Assembly (NCBI RefSeq): GCF_900103285.1
Contig: NZ_FNGS01000004.1
Span: 353,960-417,959 of the forward strand
Direction: 5' to 3'
DNA: 64,000 bases
From: Siphonobacter aquaeclarae
GTDB taxonomy: Bacteria; Bacteroidota; Bacteroidia; Cytophagales; Spirosomataceae
In this document: positions 43,588-51,595 of the stretch, in pieces
How positions within the stretch are numbered: position 1 is the stretch's first letter
How the letters are laid out: each line of letters starts with the position of its first letter
The notes under the pieces: generated by a model
Database searches by the model: none
Told to the model about the DNA's origin: nothing
Seen by the model: the letters and a program-made list of their open reading frames with translations, nothing else
Position numbers and translations under genes: made by a program

Positions 43588-46041
43588 ATGCTGAAAAAAG
43601 CACTCTTTCTTCTCCTGGCCGGGGGGGCTACCGCCTCCGGCCAGCATACTCCCCTCACCCTCTGGTACAAGCAACCGGCTGAAGTCTGGACAGAAGCGCT
43701 GCCCGTCGGCAATGGCCGCCTGGGCGCCATGGTTTTCGGACGGGTTTCGGAAGAGCTGATCCAGCTCAACGAAGGTACCTTCTGGTCCGGCGGACCGATG
43801 CGGCAGAGTGCCAACCCCGACGCCTGGAAGCAACTACCCGCCGTCCGCGAAGCCCTCGCCGCTGAAGACTATACCAAAGCCACGGCATTACTGAAGAAAA
43901 TGCAGGGCCGGTATACCCAGTCGTACCTGCCGCTGGGCGATCTGATTATCAAGCAAAATGTCGGCACCGGTGCCCCGACAGCATACTCCCGTGAGCTTGA
44001 CCTCGACCGGGCTGTCGCCGCTACCCGTTTTACAGTAGACGGACAGCGGTACACGCGTGAAATCTTCGCCTCGCAACCCGACAATATCATTGCTATTCGC
44101 CTGACGGGTACACAAAACCTGTCTTTCTCGGTTTCGGGGCGGAGTAAGATACGTTTCGAGCGCGTAGCGGAAGGAAACAACGAGCTGATTATCAAAGGAA
44201 AAGCCCCTTCCAACGTACATCCCAATTACTACAATCCGAAAGGCCAGAACCCGGTTACCTATGACGGCGACTGCGCCGGCATGCGGTATCAATTCCGAAT
44301 CCGGGTAATCAGTAAGGGAGCAAAAATCACAGCCGATACGTCCGGAATCCATGTCAGCGGAGCGAAAGAGGCCCTGCTGCTGGTCTCCGCCGCAACAAGC
44401 TTCAACGGTTTCGACAAATGCCCCGATACCGAAGGCCGGGACGAAAACAAATTCGCCTCGGAGGCTATCCGGAAAGCCGCAGCCCTGCCGTATGCGACGT
44501 TACAAAAAAAGCATATCACTGATTATCAGTCCTTTTTTCACCGGTTTTCGTTTCGGTTGAAGGATACGCTCGCCAACCGGCCCGACCTTCCCGCCAACGA
44601 ACGCCTCCAGGCCTATTCAGGCGGCGCGTATGATCCGGGGCTGGAAACACTGTATTTTCAGTATGGCCGCTACCTGCTGATCGCCTGCTCGCGCCCGGGA
44701 AATCCGGCGGCTAACCTCCAGGGGCTCTGGAATAAGGAACTACGCGCGCCGTGGAGTTCCAACTACACCATCAACATCAATACCCAGATGAACTACTGGC
44801 CGGCAGAGCCTACCAACCTGTCGGACCTGCATGCGCCATTGTTCGACCTGATCAAAAACCTGTCAGTCGTCGGAAAAAGCGTCGCAAAAGAATACTACAA
44901 TCTGAACGGCTGGGTAGCGCACCACAATACGGATATCTGGGCGCTGGCGAACCCAGTCGGGGATGTCGGGCACGGCGATCCCAAATGGGCGAACTGGAAC
45001 GAAGGCGCCGCCTGGCTCTGTCAGCACCTGTATGAGCATTACCGGTTTACGAAAGACAGGGCCTTTCTCCGGGACGTCGCCTATCCGCTCATGAAAGAAG
45101 CGGCCGTCTTCAGCATGGGATACCTGATGGAGGATAAAAACGGGTACCTGGTGACGTCGCCGTCGACTTCCCCTGAAAACGCTTTCCTGGATAAAAACGG
45201 GAAACCGGCGTTTGTAACGGTTGGCTCGACAATGGACATGTCCATCATTCACGACCTGTTTACCAACCTCATCGAAGCGGCGGACGCGCTCGGCACCGAC
45301 GCGACATTCAAAAATCAACTCGTCGAAAAGAAAAACAAACTGCTACCCCTCCACATCGGCCGGAAAGGCAACCTGCAGGAATGGTATGGCGACTGGGAAG
45401 ACGAAGATCCGCATCACCGTCACGTCTCTCACCTCTTTGCCCTGCATCCCGGCCGGCGCATTTCTCCGGTGGAATCGCCTGAATTTGCAGCCGCAGCCCG
45501 GAAAACCCTGGAACTCCGGGGCGACGAAGGTACCGGCTGGAGCAAAGCCTGGAAAATCAACTTCTGGGCCCGGCTGCTGGACGGCAACCATGCCTACTCC
45601 CTCATCCGCCAACTGCTCCACTATACCCGAGAAAACGGGACCGATTACCAACGCGGCGGCGGTACCTATCCGAACTTCTTCGATGCGCACCCTCCCTTCC
45701 AGATCGACGGCAACTTCGGCGGAACAGCCGGTATGACGGAAATGCTGGTGCAGAGCCACCTCAGCGACATACACCTGCTGGCAGCCTTGCCTGATGCCTG
45801 GGCCAACGGGGAAGTATCCGGCCTCCGCGCGCGGGGAGGTTTTGATATTGCGATGAAATGGAATGGAAAGAAACTGACAACGGCGACGGTCGTTTCCAGA
45901 GCCGGAGATACCTGCCGGATCCGGACGGCTTCACCCCTGCGGCTCGAAGGAGCAGCGGTCCGCTCCGTTCAGGACGCGCACGGTTACCTCCTCGTCTTTC
46001 CGACGGCAGCCGGCAAAACCTACCGCCTGCTGCCGGAGTAA
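43588..46041 (+). CDS. GH95 family alpha-L-fucosidase
   Basis: Inverting glycosidase releasing L-fucose (some members L-galactose) from glycans, 817 residues with a signal peptide (ending TASGQ). The N-terminal beta domain begins LWYKQPAEVWTEALPVGNGRLG, the GH95 signature. The (alpha/alpha)6 barrel contains the catalytic neighbourhood NINTQMNYW (Asn396, Asn398), the probable acid Glu530 in SPSTSPEN and Asp707 in QIDGNFGG, by analogy with the Bifidobacterium AfcA enzyme. It is followed by a strong terminator. The released fucose could feed the pathway encoded at 3-6 kb. Confidence 0.92.
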   Translation: MLKKALFLLLAGGATASGQHTPLTLWYKQPAEVWTEALPVGNGRLGAMVFGRVSEELIQLNEGTFWSGGPMRQSANPDAWKQLPAVREALAAEDYTKATALLKKMQGRYTQSYLPLGDLIIKQNVGTGAPTAYSRELDLDRAVAATRFTVDGQRYTREIFASQPDNIIAIRLTGTQNLSFSVSGRSKIRFERVAEGNNELIIKGKAPSNVHPNYYNPKGQNPVTYDGDCAGMRYQFRIRVISKGAKITADTSGIHVSGAKEALLLVSAATSFNGFDKCPDTEGRDENKFASEAIRKAAALPYATLQKKHITDYQSFFHRFSFRLKDTLANRPDLPANERLQAYSGGAYDPGLETLYFQYGRYLLIACSRPGNPAANLQGLWNKELRAPWSSNYTININTQMNYWPAEPTNLSDLHAPLFDLIKNLSVVGKSVAKEYYNLNGWVAHHNTDIWALANPVGDVGHGDPKWANWNEGAAWLCQHLYEHYRFTKDRAFLRDVAYPLMKEAAVFSMGYLMEDKNGYLVTSPSTSPENAFLDKNGKPAFVTVGSTMDMSIIHDLFTNLIEAADALGTDATFKNQLVEKKNKLLPLHIGRKGNLQEWYGDWEDEDPHHRHVSHLFALHPGRRISPVESPEFAAAARKTLELRGDEGTGWSKAWKINFWARLLDGNHAYSLIRQLLHYTRENGTDYQRGGGTYPNFFDAHPPFQIDGNFGGTAGMTEMLVQSHLSDIHLLAALPDAWANGEVSGLRARGGFDIAMKWNGKKLTTATVVSRAGDTCRIRTASPLRLEGAAVRSVQDAHGYLLVFPTAAGKTYRLLPE

Positions 46042-46349
46042 GAAACAGCCCGGTTACCGAAAACGGCCCGTTGCGCATGCAGCGGGCCGTTTTTTTTAAC
46101 TTTTTCCATAACAAAACCCCGGGTTTCCGGCTTTTAGCAAATTATTAGAAGTTGATGAGAGCCTTTACTTGACGGAACCTCCGGCTTTAGATTTGTGGTT
46201 GTTTCGGTTCGCAAGGCTGGGGAAAAACCCTTTTTCGACTGATTTGAAAATGACTGACATGACCGCTCCGGAGCGCCTGATTTGTGGTATATTGAACTGT
46301 TTCCGGACGAGTCTGCCCGATATGCCTTCGCTGATGAATTCTATATCTT
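46042..46349. other. intergenic region upstream of the exporter operon
   Basis: Holds the GH95 terminator (46060-46098), then about 250 bp without a supported gene. A TAGATTTG (46188-46195) with TTG 16 bases upstream is a weak promoter candidate. The 10-mer GATTTGTGGT occurs twice (46190-46199 and 46279-46288). Confidence 0.5.
46060..46098 (+). terminator. terminator of the esterase-GH95 operon
   Basis: AAAACGGCCCG (46060-46070) pairs with CGGGCCGTTTT (from 46083), followed by a run of eight T. Confidence 0.9.
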
Positions 46350-48476
46350 ATGACTATCCCCGTATTGAATCATACCGTTCGGAAACTCGCCGAACTTTAT
46401 TTCCCGGAATCGCAAAAGACCTCACCCGGTTACGCTCCGGCTGACCAGATCGCCCAGTATCAGCCGGAGAGTACCGAAGCCTTTGCCGATGACCTCATCC
46501 AGAAGGCCTTTACGGTCAACCTCGCGATCGTCAAGCATGCCAAACCGCTGGAAGAATTCTGGGCCTGGGTGACTTCCGCGGAGCATCCGTTCGTCTTTTT
46601 CGAGCAGACTCCGCACGGCTCCGCTCCGGTCATCGCCGGAAAAGACGCCCGGAAAAACACGCCCTTCTTTCTGTCCGTTTCGGACGCAGGCCCTTCGCCG
46701 AAGGACCCCTCCGACCTGACGCCTGTCCTGACTGCCGACGGCCAGGTATTGTTCATGACCGTCTTTCCGATCCAGCCCCTGAGCGGTACCGAAGATCCCC
46801 AGGATGCCAAACCGCTGAGCCCCTGGCAGCGTACCCTCCGCCTCTTCACCAACGAACGGAAAGACATCGGATACCTCTATCTCTACGCGATTGTTTCGGG
46901 ATTGATTGCACTGAGCTTACCGCTTGGTATTCAGGCAATTGTCGGACTTATTCAGGGGGGACTGGTCTTTTCTTCGGTCTACCTGCTCATCACGCTGGTC
47001 ATCATCGGTACGCTGATTACCGGGATTCTGCAGATTGTTCAGGTATCCATCGTGGAAGTACTCCAGCAGCGGGTGTTTGCCCGGGCGGCCTTTGAGTTTG
47101 TCTACCGCATTCCGCGGATCAAGATCGAAGCCCTCACCAAGTACTACCCACCGGAATTGATGAACCGCTTTTTCGACATTCTGAATGTTCAGAAAGCGAT
47201 GCCGAAGGTACTCATCGATATCACCGGGGCGCTGGTACAGATTGTCTTCGGGCTGCTGTTGCTTTTTGCGTACCACCCGATGTTTATTGTATTCGGACTG
47301 GTGACAGTTCTGCTGCTGTTCCTCGTGATCCGGCTCAATGCGTCGAAAGGCCTGGAAACCAGCCTCGCTGAGTCGAAGTACAAGTACAAAATCGCGGAAT
47401 GGCTCGAGGACGTTGCCCGTACCCTTTTCAGCTTCAAGGTCGTCGGAAATACCAACCTGCCGCTGGAAAAGATGGACGACCTCGTCAGCAAGTACCTGCT
47501 CTACCGCGGCAAGCACTTCAAAATCCTCGTCCGCATTTTTTATTACATGGTGGCGTTCAAGACGCTGGTCGTCGGTGCGCTGCTGATTCTGGGAACATAC
47601 CTCGTCGTCGACCGGCAGATTACCCTCGGGCAGTTTGTCGCTTCGGAAATCATCATCGTCCTGATCGTCGGGTCGGTGGAAAAACTCATCAACAGCATCG
47701 ACGTCATTTTTGACCTGGTGACGGCCGTGGAAAAGCTCGGCGCGGTGACCGACCTGCCCCTGGAACGCGCCAGCGGCATCCGCGTACCGCTTCGGGACCA
47801 GGAGCTTTCCCTTTCCATCCGCGACCTGTCTTACAAGTATCCCGACGGCAAACGGCCGGTTTTACAAAACCTGAACCTGACCATACAGGCAGGCGAACGC
47901 ATCGGCCTGACCGGCTCCAACGGCGGCGGGAAAGATACCTTCGTCAAGATTCTCAGCGGGTTACTGACAGACTATGACGGTGCTGTGGCCGTCAACGGCC
48001 TTTCGCTCCGCGATATCCACCTGAATGATTTCCGGAATGCGGTAGCGAAAAATGTATCGACTGAAGAAATATTCGACGGTACCATCCTCGAAAATATCAC
48101 GATGGGCCGCAGCGGCATTACCCTCGCCGATGTCCAATGGGCCCTGGAAAACCTGAACCTCAGCCAGCGCATCAGTCAGTTGCCAGGCGGTCTGAATACC
48201 CAGATGATCGCCAGCGGTCAGAAGTTTTCCGACAGCTTCAACGCCAAAATCATGGCGGCACGGTGCATCGTGGAGCGGCCGAGGCTCCTCATTTTCACGG
48301 ATTTTTATGGTTTGCTGGACCGGGATGAAAAGCGGCAGCTGACCCGGTTTATCTGCGACCGCTCCCATCCGTGGACCTTTATTACCATCTCACACGATCC
48401 CGATGTACTCGGCGCGTGCGACCGTGTGATCGTCCTCGACGAAGGGCGCATCGTATCCGATGGTCCGTTTCATTGA
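46350..48476 (+). CDS. type I secretion-like ABC transporter with degenerate nucleotide-binding domain
   Basis: Inner-membrane ABC half-transporter of 708 residues, first gene of a tripartite export operon. Residues 1-155 form an unusual soluble N-terminal region, not a C39 peptidase. A six-helix exporter domain (about 170-460) follows, then an ATP-binding domain (about 480-708). Walker A reads GSNGGGKDT (522-530), with Asp529 where Ser/Thr binds Mg. The Q-loop Gln aligns with Ser570. The signature aligns with FSDSF (626-630). Walker B/catalytic Glu align with Thr650-Asp651 (LLIFTDF). The H-loop His682 is kept. ATP turnover is therefore doubtful, although the reading frame is intact and followed by matching HlyD and TolC genes. 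Confidence 0.85.
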   Translation: MTIPVLNHTVRKLAELYFPESQKTSPGYAPADQIAQYQPESTEAFADDLIQKAFTVNLAIVKHAKPLEEFWAWVTSAEHPFVFFEQTPHGSAPVIAGKDARKNTPFFLSVSDAGPSPKDPSDLTPVLTADGQVLFMTVFPIQPLSGTEDPQDAKPLSPWQRTLRLFTNERKDIGYLYLYAIVSGLIALSLPLGIQAIVGLIQGGLVFSSVYLLITLVIIGTLITGILQIVQVSIVEVLQQRVFARAAFEFVYRIPRIKIEALTKYYPPELMNRFFDILNVQKAMPKVLIDITGALVQIVFGLLLLFAYHPMFIVFGLVTVLLLFLVIRLNASKGLETSLAESKYKYKIAEWLEDVARTLFSFKVVGNTNLPLEKMDDLVSKYLLYRGKHFKILVRIFYYMVAFKTLVVGALLILGTYLVVDRQITLGQFVASEIIIVLIVGSVEKLINSIDVIFDLVTAVEKLGAVTDLPLERASGIRVPLRDQELSLSIRDLSYKYPDGKRPVLQNLNLTIQAGERIGLTGSNGGGKDTFVKILSGLLTDYDGAVAVNGLSLRDIHLNDFRNAVAKNVSTEEIFDGTILENITMGRSGITLADVQWALENLNLSQRISQLPGGLNTQMIASGQKFSDSFNAKIMAARCIVERPRLLIFTDFYGLLDRDEKRQLTRFICDRSHPWTFITISHDPDVLGACDRVIVLDEGRIVSDGPFH

Positions 48477-48493
48477 CTTCAACTACTCCGGAA

Positions 48494-49846
48494 ATGCTTC
48501 ATATATCGCGTAACGATACCAATTTCGAGGGCGTCGGCATGAATAGCCTTAAGACGCTCTCGTCCCGCAAAACCGGTCGCCGGCTGGCCCGGTGGATTGT
48601 GGGTATCCTTATTACCCTGCTCGTCGTGCTCTTCATGCCCTGGCAGCAGAACATCAACGGTACCGGGACGGTCACGGCCCTGACGCCGGAAGACCGGCCC
48701 CAGACTGTCCAGAATATCATCGCCGGGCGGATCGAGGAATGGCATGTGCGGGAAGGACAGACCGTTCAGAAAGGCGATACCATCCTGGTGCTTTCTGAAA
48801 TCAAGGACGATTACTTCGATCCTAACCTGCCGCAACGGCTTTCGGAGCAGGTAGGCGCGAAGGAAAACGCCGTCGAAGGCTATGAAATGAAGATCGGCGC
48901 TCTTGATAATCAGCTGTCTGCTCTGCGTAACGCCTTGCGGCTCAGTCTGCAAAAAGCCCGGAACAAGGTATTGCAATCGGGAGCAAAAGTACAGTCCGAC
49001 AGCGTTGACCTTGCCAATGAACGTATTCAGTTCCGCATTGCCGAGGTTCGTTTTGAACGTTTTCAGAAGGGATATCAGGACGGTCTGTTCTCCAAAACCG
49101 ATCTCGAAAGCCGTGAACTGAGCTTCCAGAGCGCCCGCGCGAAGCTGGTTTCTGCCGAAAACAAACTGTCGATTTCCCGACAGGATCTCATCAACTCCCG
49201 CATTGAGCTGAGCTCGATTGAAGCGGAGTATCAGAAGGAAATTGCCAAATCGGTTTCCGACCGCAGCTCGGCGGTCTCGTCACTGGGCGACGGGCAGAAA
49301 GAGCTTTCCGAACTGCGTAACAAAGTCGCCAACGTAACCGTACGCCGGAATCAGTATGTCCTCCGGGCGCCGCAAAGCGGGGTTGTCGTCAAAGCCCTCA
49401 AACAAGGCGTGGGCGAAACCATCAAGGAAGGCGAAGCCATCTGCACCCTTCAACCCCTCAGGCCGCAAATGGCGGTGGAACTGTATGTAAAAGCCATGGA
49501 CGTTCCGCTGATCCAGAAAGGCCGGGAAGTACGGCTGCGGTTCGACGGCTGGCCGGCGCTTCAGTTTTCGGGCTGGCCTTCCGTCAGTGTCGGGACCTTC
49601 GGCGGTACGGTCACGGTCATCGACCAGGTCAATTCCAACAACGGTGAATACCGCCTGCTGGTGACGCCCAACGTCAATCACGATGTTCAATGGCCCGCGC
49701 AGCTACGTCTTGGCTCGGGAGTCTACGGTTGGGTCATGCTCGACAACGTACCGGTCTGGTACGAAATCTGGCGGCAGCTCAACGGCTTCCCGCCCAGTCT
49801 GAAGGAAGAGCCCAAGGCGGACTATGGAAAAGGAGGTGGAAAATGA
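48494..49846 (+). CDS. HlyD family membrane-fusion (adaptor) protein
   Basis: Periplasmic adaptor joining the ABC protein to an outer-membrane channel, 450 residues. The start at 48494 (MLHISRND) lies 17 bp after the ABC stop. The single membrane helix is at about 32-48. A lipoyl half-motif (GRIEEWHVREGQTVQKGDTIL) is followed by long coiled-coil hairpins (about 95-295), the second lipoyl half (VLRAPQSGVVVKALKQGVGE) and a beta-barrel domain. Order and length are normal for HlyD/EmrA-type adaptors. The stop overlaps the start of the TolC-type gene (ATGA), so translation is coupled. Confidence 0.92.
   Translation: MLHISRNDTNFEGVGMNSLKTLSSRKTGRRLARWIVGILITLLVVLFMPWQQNINGTGTVTALTPEDRPQTVQNIIAGRIEEWHVREGQTVQKGDTILVLSEIKDDYFDPNLPQRLSEQVGAKENAVEGYEMKIGALDNQLSALRNALRLSLQKARNKVLQSGAKVQSDSVDLANERIQFRIAEVRFERFQKGYQDGLFSKTDLESRELSFQSARAKLVSAENKLSISRQDLINSRIELSSIEAEYQKEIAKSVSDRSSAVSSLGDGQKELSELRNKVANVTVRRNQYVLRAPQSGVVVKALKQGVGETIKEGEAICTLQPLRPQMAVELYVKAMDVPLIQKGREVRLRFDGWPALQFSGWPSVSVGTFGGTVTVIDQVNSNNGEYRLLVTPNVNHDVQWPAQLRLGSGVYGWVMLDNVPVWYEIWRQLNGFPPSLKEEPKADYGKGGGK
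49831..49836 (+). promoter_or_regulatory. strong Shine-Dalgarno site of the TolC-type gene
   Basis: AGGAGG lies six bases before the ATG at 49843 and inside the 3' end of the hlyD-type gene. Full SD sites are uncommon in Bacteroidota; this one fixes the start codon and accompanies the ATGA overlap. Confidence 0.65.
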
Positions 49847-51252
49847 CGCGCTTCTGCCTTTGCTTCCTGTTGTTTTGGGGGATGATGGCGGGAATAGCGC
49901 GGGGTCAGGACAGCGTCCGGATCTTCACCTATGCCGATTACGCCGATCTGATTCTGAAACACCACCCCGTCGTCCGGCAGGCGCAGCTCCTCCCCGCCGA
50001 CGCCCGCGCCGAGCTGATGCAGGCACGGGGTATGTTCGATCCGAAACTCTCGTCCGACTTCAGCCGGAAAGAATACAAGGACAACGAGTACTATAATAAC
50101 TGGGAAAACACCCTGAAAATACCGACCTGGACAGGTATAGACCTGAAAGCAGGGTTCGACCGGAATACCGGCAAGTACGTCAATCCTCAGTACCAGACGC
50201 CCGATGCCGGCCTCGTTTACGCAGGATTAAGCGTCCCGCTGGCGCAGGGGCTCATTATTGATGCCCGGCGCGCGACCGTCCGACAGGCGCTCCTTTTACA
50301 GGATATGGCCGAAGCCGATCGCCGTAAAGCTGTCAACAAGGTCATGTATGACGCCGCGAAGACCTACTGGGACTGGTACTTCTCCTTCCAGCAGTTCCGC
50401 TACACGCAGGAGGGGCTGCAACTCGCCGAGACCCGATACCGGGCGGTAAAAGAGCGGGTGGATATCGGCGATCTCGCCGCCATCGATTCCGTACAGGCGA
50501 AAATTACGGTACAGGAGCGCCAGGCGGCATTTCAGGCGGCGCTGGTTGACTGGCAGAACGCCCGCCTCGGGCTCTCCAATAATCTCTGGAACGAACAGGG
50601 GAATCCGGTGGAATTACCTGAAAACGCTATTCCGGGAGGCATTACCTTGCCTGAACCAACGGACGGGCAATTACAAGCGCTGCTGGTCCGGGCGGAAGAC
50701 CAGCACCCGGAGCTGCTCAAGTTCGGGTACAAATTGAAACAACTGGAAATCGAACGGAAACTCCGGCAAAACCAGCTGCTGCCGACGCTGAACGTGGATT
50801 ACAATTTCATCCGGGAGCCGGTCGCGATCGGGAAGACCTATGACGCCGGCTGGTGGCTGACGAATAACTACAAAGTCGGCGCGGAATTCAGTTTTCCGCT
50901 CTTTCTCCGGAAAGAACGCGGCAAGCTGCAACAGGTGCGGATCAAGCAGAATATGACCCAGCTGGATCAGCAGCAAACCCGCCGGGATATCGGTACGACA
51001 GTCCGTCAGGTTTTCAACGAAGCCCGCGCGCTCCAGCAGCAGGGCGAGTTTCAGCGGCAGGCGACGGAAAATCAGGCGTTGCTGGTCCGTGCGGAGCAGC
51101 AAAAGTTCGATATCGGGGAAAGTACGCTGTTTCTGGTCAATACCCAGGAGTCGAAACTGATCGAGATGCGGATCAAGACGGAGTCGCTCCGGGCCAAGTT
51201 TGCCAAGGCCTGGGCCAACAGCCTGTATGCCGCCGGCGGAACGACGCCCTGA
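49843..51252 (+). CDS. TolC family outer-membrane channel protein
   Basis: Outer-membrane exit duct of the tripartite exporter, 469 residues. The start at 49843 gives a signal peptide (MTRFCLCFLLFWGMMAG...) and mature QDSVRIF. Two TolC/OEP repeats are seen: LQLAETRYRAVKERVDIGDLAAIDSVQA in the first half and EQQKFDIGESTLFLVNTQE in the second, each a long helix followed by a strand. A four-base overlap with the hlyD-type gene and a strong ribosome site show tight coupling. No obvious terminator follows before tatA. Confidence 0.9.
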   Translation: MTRFCLCFLLFWGMMAGIARGQDSVRIFTYADYADLILKHHPVVRQAQLLPADARAELMQARGMFDPKLSSDFSRKEYKDNEYYNNWENTLKIPTWTGIDLKAGFDRNTGKYVNPQYQTPDAGLVYAGLSVPLAQGLIIDARRATVRQALLLQDMAEADRRKAVNKVMYDAAKTYWDWYFSFQQFRYTQEGLQLAETRYRAVKERVDIGDLAAIDSVQAKITVQERQAAFQAALVDWQNARLGLSNNLWNEQGNPVELPENAIPGGITLPEPTDGQLQALLVRAEDQHPELLKFGYKLKQLEIERKLRQNQLLPTLNVDYNFIREPVAIGKTYDAGWWLTNNYKVGAEFSFPLFLRKERGKLQQVRIKQNMTQLDQQQTRRDIGTTVRQVFNEARALQQQGEFQRQATENQALLVRAEQQKFDIGESTLFLVNTQESKLIEMRIKTESLRAKFAKAWANSLYAAGGTTP

Positions 51253-51383
51253 TGCTCAGCGCCTTAATTCGGGATTAAAAAGCAATAAAATCAGGGGTTT
51301 CGACGATATTCCAGGGCGGGCATTAAACAATTGTATCGTTTCGTGTCTAACTTTACGCATTCACTCACTAAACGATCACTGCT

Positions 51384-51545
51384 ATGTTTGGAATGGGAGG
51401 ACCTGAAATAACCCTGATTATTGTCGCTTTTGTGCTATTGTTCGGAGCCAAGAAGATCCCCGAACTCGCGCGCGGACTGGGCAGAGGCATCCGGGAATTC
51501 AAGGACGCGTCGAAAGAAATCCGTGATAACATCGAGAATTCGTAG
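51384..51545 (+). CDS. tatA: twin-arginine translocase protein TatA/E
   Basis: Pore-forming subunit of the Tat folded-protein exporter in the inner membrane. It is only 53 residues: MFGMGGPEI, a membrane helix ([20 protein letters not shown]) with the diagnostic [14 protein letters not shown] hinge, and a short amphipathic, charged tail. The usual TatA tail is longer, so this is a minimal or TatE-like form. It is 131 bp after the TolC-type gene, with its own terminator. tatC is not in the window. Confidence 0.92.
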   Translation: MFGMGGPEITLIIVAFVLLFGAKKIPELARGLGRGIREFKDASKEIRDNIENS

Positions 51546-51559
51546 GGCATAATCCCCAA

Positions 51560-51595
51560 AAAAAGGGCCGGTTTCCTCAGAAGCCGGCCCTTTTT
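51560..51595. terminator. terminator after tatA, shared with the convergent beta-helix gene
   Basis: AAAAAGGGCCGG (51560-51571) pairs perfectly with CCGGCCCTTTTT (51584-51595). A- and T-flanks allow use in both directions; the convergent gene stops at 51596. Confidence 0.9.

Noticed and set aside
46188-46195. TAGATTTG as the promoter of the exporter operon
   Set aside because: The -7 match is good but the nearest TTG is only 16 bases upstream and the leader would be over 150 bases; mentioned only within the intergenic entry.
46169-46444. Small open frame upstream of the exporter ABC gene
   Set aside because: It needs a non-ATG start, overlaps the ABC gene in another frame and shows no family resemblance.
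49690-49842. 51-residue upstream extension of the TolC-type protein
   Set aside because: It would overlap the hlyD-type gene out of frame. The ATG at 49843 has a strong SD site and is followed by a signal peptide.
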